From Phragmites australis (Eukaryota > Streptophyta > Magnoliopsida > Poales > Poaceae), in the NCBI RefSeq assembly GCF_958298935.1, contig NC_084932.1:8845501-8909500 (forward strand): DNA of 64,000 nt, read 5' to 3'. The stretch's first letter is position 1. Each line of letters opens with the position of its first letter. Positions 58,038-64,000 of this stretch are shown in pieces. Position numbers and translations under genes: made by a program. The notes under the pieces are model-generated. The model did not search any database, was not told the origin of the DNA, and was given only the letters and a program-made list of their open reading frames with translations.

Positions 58038-60092
58038 CTATTCACTGCCTTCCTCATAAATCTCGTCTCCATCCTCATTATCCCCGCTTCCATCGTTGTC
58101 ACCATCATGAGAAGAACTTGCTCCATGGACGTCTTCTTCATCGGAGGAGTCATCATCATGCTGTGCTTGGGAGCTCTCCGCAGCCGCTTGGGCTTCATCA
58201 TACCACGCCCAAGGGTTTTCAAACTCAACTGGGGCACTTTCTTCTTCGTCTGAAGCAATTGGAGAGCAGGGCGGCTGAAGATTCATGGAAGCATACATAG
58301 CTTTTTGCCGCTTCTCCATCTTCCTTAATCTAACATTTTGCTCTTTTATCTGTGTCGCGTTGTGAGTGCACACGTTGAATATAGCTTTGAGAGCACTCTT
58401 GATGAAGGAGGATCCTCGTGGTGGAGCACGTCTTGAAGCAATCTTCCTAGTACTCGGGGGAACACGAGGTGGAGAGGGTGATGGAGAGGGAGCCTTAATG
58501 TTCAAAGGCCGCATCCGATAGGGCTCATGTTTGATCTCTTTGACAAAGGTCTTCTTGGATATTCTCTCAATTAAGAACATGATATAAGGAGCATAACCAT
58601 AGCTCTTGACAGGAGATTTGGAAGTGAAGACAATCTCTTCCCAAAGAAAGTATGCAACACTGAACGGTGCATAATCATTGGACATCGCAATAAGGAGATT
58701 TCTTGAGATACTTTGCACCGTAGTGGCATCTCCACTCTTGGGCGCCAAAGTGAGCTGAAAAAGAGAGTTCAAACACTTATAGAATGGCCTCATCCCAGTA
58801 AGTTTCCCAAATTCAACCTTTCCATGATTTAGATATATGAAACCCAATTCTTCTAGAGTGAGTTAATGCTCATTATGAATCTGATCTTTTTGGGTGTCAC
58901 GAGCATCAAACCTAAAGTGATGAGCAAAAGCTCTAAAACTCACTTTGTATTGTTCTCCCTCTGTCATCCAGTACATGGAGGGATTTTCTGCACCATCAAA
59001 CCAAACAGTGGCATAGAATTGAGCTATCACTTATTTACTCCAATCAAATTTAAAAGCCATAATGTTCTTCACTTTCTTGTGTTCACAGGCTACTATGACC
59101 TCATTGAAAACTGAATCATTCTTTTGTGCCATATAGTCCCAATCAAACCATTGCATGTGAGTGATTGGTTTCTTCTTAGTAAGAATGACTGTCTCATAGA
59201 AATCCGATTGAAAATCATTCCAAAAGCGATAATCGGTGACATTTTTCTCATACTCATAGGGGTTGACATGCCTCTCTGAATTTACCTTTGAAGCATGTTT
59301 CATGTAATTGATGATTTGCGTTGGGGTTTCAAAAGGTGAAGACTTTTTGATAGGCCTGTGAAGCTTTAGGGGGCCTATCACAACATTCTCTTCTTGCTCC
59401 TCCTCTTGTTCTTCCTCAAAGTCATCATCGGGAGACCTCGAGCTGCTCCCCATAGCAATGCCCTTGCCCCTTCCTTCTCGAAATGGCAAGGTTCCTCTTC
59501 CTCTACCCACTGTGAGTGGGGCTGATCCCCTTCCTCTGCCAGATTCCCGACCTCTACCTACTTGACTCTTGGTTCTCCCTTGACCAACATTTGTTCTTTG
59601 AAGCCTTGCATCGATTGTTCCTTCATCAAGTCGAATACCACGTCCGGTGGCTTGGGGTGACTTCACTTTCTTCACAACTTTCCGGATGCGCTCACCGCTT
59701 CCATGCCCACTACCATTGTCCTCTTTTTGTGGCGGAGCACTTTGTTCTTGTGCATGAAGATCACTCTTCTGCTTTTTCTTTCTTTCGAAGGTGTGACCTT
59801 GCACATACCTATCTCCTCCCATGTTGAGATTCCTGAGATTCATAAGAGAGATAGGCTTGAGATACAGTGAGATTTGCATGACGATAGAGCTGTTGAGAAA
59901 AACTGACAGGGGCCGGAGTATCCGGTGAACACAGGGGGCTGTTGAGAAAAACTGACAGGGGCCGGAGTATCCGGTGAACACCGGATACTCCGGACAGCCC
60001 AATGTTGACCCCAAAACCTTAGGGTTTGAGGGATTCAGCCAATAAAATGTGAATCTCTTAGAGCAACGAGTTCTAAGAGGGTTATTGAGCAA
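58038..60092 (-). pseudogene. third ORF of E2, after pol
   Basis: Read on the reverse strand, one frame from 60092 to 58038 is interrupted by only two stops, one of them at 59033-59031 and one near 58860. From the N-terminus: a segment with ERKKKQKSD; a basic part (VRKVVKKVKSP-like); an arginine/glycine-rich part with repeated GRGR (about 59570-59450); and an acidic EEEQEEEQEE stretch. The conserved domain follows, with TQIINYMKHASK, FWNDFQSDFYETVILTKKKP, MQWFDWDYMA and FYKCLNSLFQLTLAPKSGDATTVQ, then FIKSALKAIFNVCTHN, ENPWAWYDEAQAAAESS and a very acidic end. Its RG-rich and acidic parts suggest nucleic-acid or protein binding. No membrane helix is evident. Function unknown. Confidence 0.65.
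59890..59987. repeat. 49-bp tandem duplication with CCGGAGTATCCGG
   Basis: Two adjacent copies of CTGTTGAGAAAAACTGACAG (59890 and 59939), each followed by a GGCCGGAGTATCCGGTGAAC unit. They lie near the N-terminal end of the third ORF of E2. The duplicated unit carries the same palindrome as the LTR arrays. Confidence 0.8.
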
Positions 60093-60642
60093 GTTTACCA
60101 GAGAAAATTGATTCTAGAAGAAAGCATTGATAGATCGAGAGATTTTTCAAAGGAATACCTTTTTAGGGCAAAGGACCCCGGAGAATCGATCTACAGGAGA
60201 GTCCGAAGATTCCGACCTTGGATTTGAGGGTGAATTGAAGAGAGACGCAAAAATCTTTGGTCACACTTGAAAATCGCCGGAGGGGTTTGTTTGTGAAGAG
60301 AGAGGTTGGAAGAGGATGTTTGTGGTAGGGATGAATAACTGTTCGGGTAGGATAGTGATAAAAATCTGGAGAGCCTGAAGACTCCAACCTAGTTCGAAGA
60401 CTCCGGACTTGACAGATTACCGGATACTCCGCTGTAGACCGGAGAGTCCAGGTTCTGTTACCTGGACAGAACTCAGCGCATACAGGAACACTGTCAGGTA
60501 CCGGATACTCCGGTGTAGACCGGACATTCCGGCACCTGGAACTGTGACATGATTGAAAGTTTGGGCTGAGGTTCGAGGGGAAGTTTTGGGAGATGGATCA
60601 GCCAACAAACATCATTACATAACTATGATTACAAGTAGAAAA
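60093..60642 (-). other. region between RNase H and third ORF of E2
   Basis: Non-coding, with several palindromic motifs (TACCGGATACTCCG, GTAGACCGGAGAGTCC, GTAGACCGGACATTCCGG) at 60415-60540. Homologous in place to 50961-51714 of E1. Confidence 0.55.
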
Positions 60643-63600
60643 TTATGATCGTAAGATCAAAGAATCAAATATTTTGAAAATAGCAACAGTTCTAGCCACG
60701 TTGCGAGAATCTAGGATATTTAATTCACTTCTCAACTCGCAAAACCTTTGCTCGTCTAGTTGCTTTGTGAGGATATCGGCTAGTTGTCTTTCGGTTCTCA
60801 CATGGTGAATGTCGATATCCCCTTTGGTTGCGTGGTCTCTCAAAAAATGATGTCTAATATCTATGTGTTTGGTTCTTGAGTGTTTCGCAGGATTGTTGGC
60901 TATTTTGATGGCACTCTCATTGTCACACAAAAGTGAAACTTTGGTCATGTTGTGGTCATAATCTCTTAAGGTTTGCCTTATCCATAGGAGTTGAGCACAA
61001 CAAGCTTCCACGTAAACATACTCGGCTTCGACGGTGGATAGGGCTACGGAGTTTTGTTTCTTTGAAGATCAAGACACCAAGGACCTACCCAAGAATTGGA
61101 AAGTCCTCAAGGTGCTCTTCCTATCCACTTTGCAACCGGCATAATCAGAATCCGAATAACCGATAAGGTCGAAGGATGACCCTTTAGGATACCATAAGCC
61201 AAGGTAAGGTGTATGAACCAAATATCGAAGAATTCTCTTAACGGCCACTAAATGGCACTCTTTTGGAGCGGCTTGAAATCTTGCACAAATGCACACACTA
61301 AGCATGATATCGGGCCTAGATGCACAAAGGTAAAGAAGAGAACCGATCATAGAGCGATATACCTTTTGATCCACGCTTTTGCCATCTTCATTGAGATCGA
61401 GATGACCATTTGCTTGCATGGGTGTCTTGATGGGCTTGGCATTCTCCATATCAAACTTCTTGAGCATGTCTTTGATATATTTTGTTTGACAAATAAAAGT
61501 CCCTTCCTTGAGTTGTTTGATTTGAAATCCAAGAAAGAACTTCAATTCTCCCATCATTAACATCTCAAACCTTTTTGTCACGATCCTACTAAATTCTTCA
61601 CAAAATAGTTTATTAGTAGAACCAAATATAATGTCATCGACATATATTTGGCAAATGAATAAATCATCATGAACATTTTTAGTAAAGAGTGTAGAATCGG
61701 CTTTTCCTATTTCAAAACTCTTTTTAACAAGAAAATCTCTAAGGCATTCATACCATGCTCTTGGTGCTTGCTTTAGCCCATAGAGCGCCTTATGGAGTTT
61801 ATAGAAATACAAAGGATACTTAGGATCTTCAAATCTGGGTGGTTGCTCCACATATACTAATTCAGAGATTGGTCTATTAAGGAATTCACTCTTCACATCC
61901 ATTTGGTATAGCTTGAAATCATGGTGAGTAGCATAGGCTAATAATATGCGAATTGACTCAAGCCTAGCTACGGGAGCATCAGTCTCACCAAAATTCAAAC
62001 CTTCTATTTGCGTGAAGCCTTGAGCAACCAACCTTACCTTGTTCATTGTCACGATCCCGTTCTCAACTTGTTTGTTGCGAAAGACCCATTTTTTGCCGAT
62101 TACGTTTTGATTCGGTCTTTCCACTAAGAACCAGACTTCATTCCTTTTGAAGTTATTTAACTCCTCTTGCATGATCATCACCCAATCCGGATCTTCGAGA
62201 ACTTCTTTTACCTTCAAAAGCTCCAAAGAGGAAACAAAAGAGTAATATTCACAAAAATTTGCAATCCTTGAGCGAGTAGTTACCCCTTTTTGTATATCAC
62301 CAAGTATGTTGTCCACCGAGTGATCTCTTTGGATGTTTTGATGAACACGTGGGTGTGGCACTTGAGATTGAGGTTGAATGTCTTCCACTTCATCATCATC
62401 TAAGAATTTATTCGAGTCATCATAGGCTTGATTTTGGTCTTGAAGTTGATTTTCACCTTGATCTTGAATTGATGTTGATGGCTTCACTTGCGTTGATGAA
62501 GATGGTTGAGCTTGATCATTTTGAGCCATTTGTTGCTTTTGTGGTTCTAGAGGCTTGATTTCACCAATTACCATCTTCTTGATTCCTTCGCTTGGAGTTT
62601 CTTCATCACCTAATACATTAGGATCAACTTGCTCCACTTGGGAGCCGTTAGACTCATCAAATGTCACGTCCCGTGCAATTTCAACACAACCAGAGGTTTT
62701 GTTGAAAACACGATAGGCGTAGGCATTTGATCCATAATCAAGCATAAAGCCTTCATCTACTTTAGGAGAAAATTTAGAACTCTTTGCTTTCTTATTTAAA
62801 ATAAAGCATTTGCTACCAAAGACTTTAAAGTATGAAACATTTGGTTTGTTACCAGTTAGGAGCTCATAAGCGGTCTTGTTCGAGATCTTGTGGAGATATA
62901 ACCGGTTGATGGCATGGCATGCGGTGTTGATTGCCTCCGCCCAAAATTGATCCGATACATTGTATTCATCAAGCATTGTTGTTGCTGACTTCCTTTTGAT
63001 AAACCCATTTTGTTGAGGGGAGTAGGGCGCCGAGAATTCGTACTTGATCCCTTCTTCATCAAGAAACTCTTCAACTTGTATGTTCTTGAACTCGCTTCCA
63101 TTGTCGCTTCTCACCCTTTTAATCTTCACTGCAAACTCATTTTGGGCTCTTCTTACAAATTTCTTGAATATGGCTTGTGTTTCACTTTTGTCATGCAAAA
63201 AGAATACCCAAGTGAAACGAGAATAGTCATCAATAACAACCAAACTATATTGTTACCGCCAATACTTATGTAGGCAATTGGCCCAAATAAGTCCATGTGG
63301 AAAAGCTCCAATGCTTTGTAGTTGTCATCACGTTCTTGGCGGGATGAGGTGCTCCAACTTGTTTTCCCGCTTGACAAGCACTACAAATTCTATTTTTCTC
63401 AAAAGAAACATTTATTAGTCCTAGGATGTGCTCGCCCTTTCCAAGTTTAGACAAATTCCTCATGCCAACATGGGCTAGTCGGCGATGCCATAGCCAACCC
63501 ATGCTAGACTTAGCAATCAAGCAAGTTTTAGGCTTCACTTCATCCGTTAAAAAATCAACAAGATAAAGTTTGCCCTTCAACTTACCAGTGAAAACTATTG

Positions 63601-63859
63601 AGGCGTCTTCCCTTCTAGAGACGATCACACCCTCATTAGTAAAAAGACAATTGTAACCCAATTCACATAATTGTGCCACGGATAACAAATTATAAATAAG
63701 AGACTTGACTAACAAAATATTTGAAATAGAGTGATAATTAGAAATAGCAATTTTACCTAAACCTATTACCTCTTCTTTTCCATCGTCACCAAAGATGATG
63801 TTTTCATGTGGTCCTCCATCTTCTTCAAAGGATGAGAACATACTCTTTTCTCCGGTCAT
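60643..63859 (-). pseudogene. pol of E2 (protease part to RNase H), nearly intact
   Basis: The reverse strand from 63859 begins at HMTG of the protease and continues through pre-integrase (LWHRRLAHVGMRNLSKL). After a small frame break near 63250 it enters a 724-codon open frame (63243-61069). Integrase has RSDNGSEF with the second Asp kept (about 63105). The block that should hold the catalytic Glu reads NGFIKRKSATTM, so the Glu is replaced by Lys (62997-62995) and about seven residues are missing. RT has the active site YVDDIIFGST and RNase H starts with LIGYSDSDYAGCKVDRKST. RNase H resumes at 61011-60643, ending in ADILTKQLD. With no working integrase this copy could not move by itself. Confidence 0.85.
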
Positions 63860-64000
63860 GTGATTTGTACATCCACTATCGATAACCCAACTTGATCCAC
63901 TGGAGGAGTATGCCTACAAAACAAAGTTTTGTCTTTATTTTAGGTACCCAAATTTGTTTGGGTCCTTTAGCGTTAGTCACAAGCACCTTTGGTACCCACA
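63860..64000 (-). pseudogene. start of protease and gag-pol linker of E2 at the window edge
   Basis: On the reverse strand the sequence includes a WVPK-type linker (near 64000-63985) and SSGSSWVIDSGCTNH at about 63903-63860, with the catalytic D-S-G of the copia protease. The rest is outside the window. Confidence 0.7.

Larger units (their letters stand above)
53513..64000 (-). mobile_element. Maximus/SIRE-type Ty1/copia element E2 inserted into E1, truncated by the window edge
   Basis: Reverse-strand order from the right edge: protease and pre-integrase, integrase, RT, RNase H, third ORF, polypurine tract, 3' LTR (57525-53513). The LTR begins TGAAAGTGCATCTAGG and ends GTACATTCA on the reverse strand, homologous to the E1 LTR. 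Integrase through early RNase H is one open frame of 724 codons, far less damaged than in E1. This fits the view that E2 is the younger insertion. gag and the 5' LTR lie beyond 64000. Confidence 0.85.

Noticed and set aside
58038..60092. envelope (env-like) protein for the third ORF
   Set aside because: No signal peptide or membrane anchor can be seen. The content is RG-rich, basic and acidic. Position after pol alone is not evidence for env.

Overview
The window is nuclear DNA of a grass (Poaceae). It contains one intact host gene set in a thick layer of nested transposons. The grass assignment rests on the GC-rich, high-GC3 exons of the host gene, on Maximus/SIRE-type Ty1/copia elements, on CACTA elements with short subterminal repeats built around GGTAGTGAT or ACAGACGGCTC, and on Stowaway- and Tourist-like MITEs. 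I see no bacterial, organellar or viral genome, and no rRNA or tRNA gene.

Host gene: 35196-40608 (+) is a five-exon NRT1/PTR-family (NPF) transporter gene. All eight intron borders follow GT-AG and the exons add up to exactly 610 codons (609 residues plus stop). Sequence flavour suggests the NPF4 subfamily. The proton-coupling motif ExxER of transmembrane helix 1 is replaced by QAFEM. Intron 3 is AT-rich and carries two MITEs and a TA-rich microsatellite. A TATA box lies about 245 bp before the start codon, and the 3' LTR of a copia element ends about 0.9 kb upstream of that box.

Left part: 1-15105 is a reverse-strand CACTA element (C1) that runs off the left edge. It was invaded by a gutted copia element (E0, 3419-8040, perfect target duplication AAACT) and by a gag-only, Maximus-like copia element (E3, 8490-14906, reverse). 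17943-24797 is a second CACTA (C2, forward) with a broken tnp2 gene and a broken Ulp1-type (C48) peptidase gene. 24928-26535 is a Stowaway-like MITE split by a 1.3-kb non-autonomous CACTA-like element (N1, target duplication AAA). 27599-34033 is a complete but decayed copia element (E4).

Right part: 43547-44006 looks like the end of a third CACTA (C3). It is interrupted by a Maximus-type copia element (E1, 44007 onward, forward), which was itself interrupted just before its 3' end by a younger reverse-strand element of the same group (E2, 53513 to beyond 64000). The 3' LTR of E2 contains a further insertion ending at 57246 that looks like a Ty3-type solo LTR. E1 and E2 both carry a third reading frame after RNase H, and both have lost a catalytic integrase residue, each a different one.

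The most interesting unexplained structure is an array of short imperfect CCGGA...TCCGG palindromes directly upstream of the TATA box in the LTRs of the Maximus-type elements (E1, E2 and E3). It recurs around the third ORF. The second is the shared layout of C1 and C2: subterminal-type repeats, a TATA box and a low-complexity leader placed inside the element after tnp2, as if driving a second gene. I cannot demonstrate a wholly new gene system from sequence alone.
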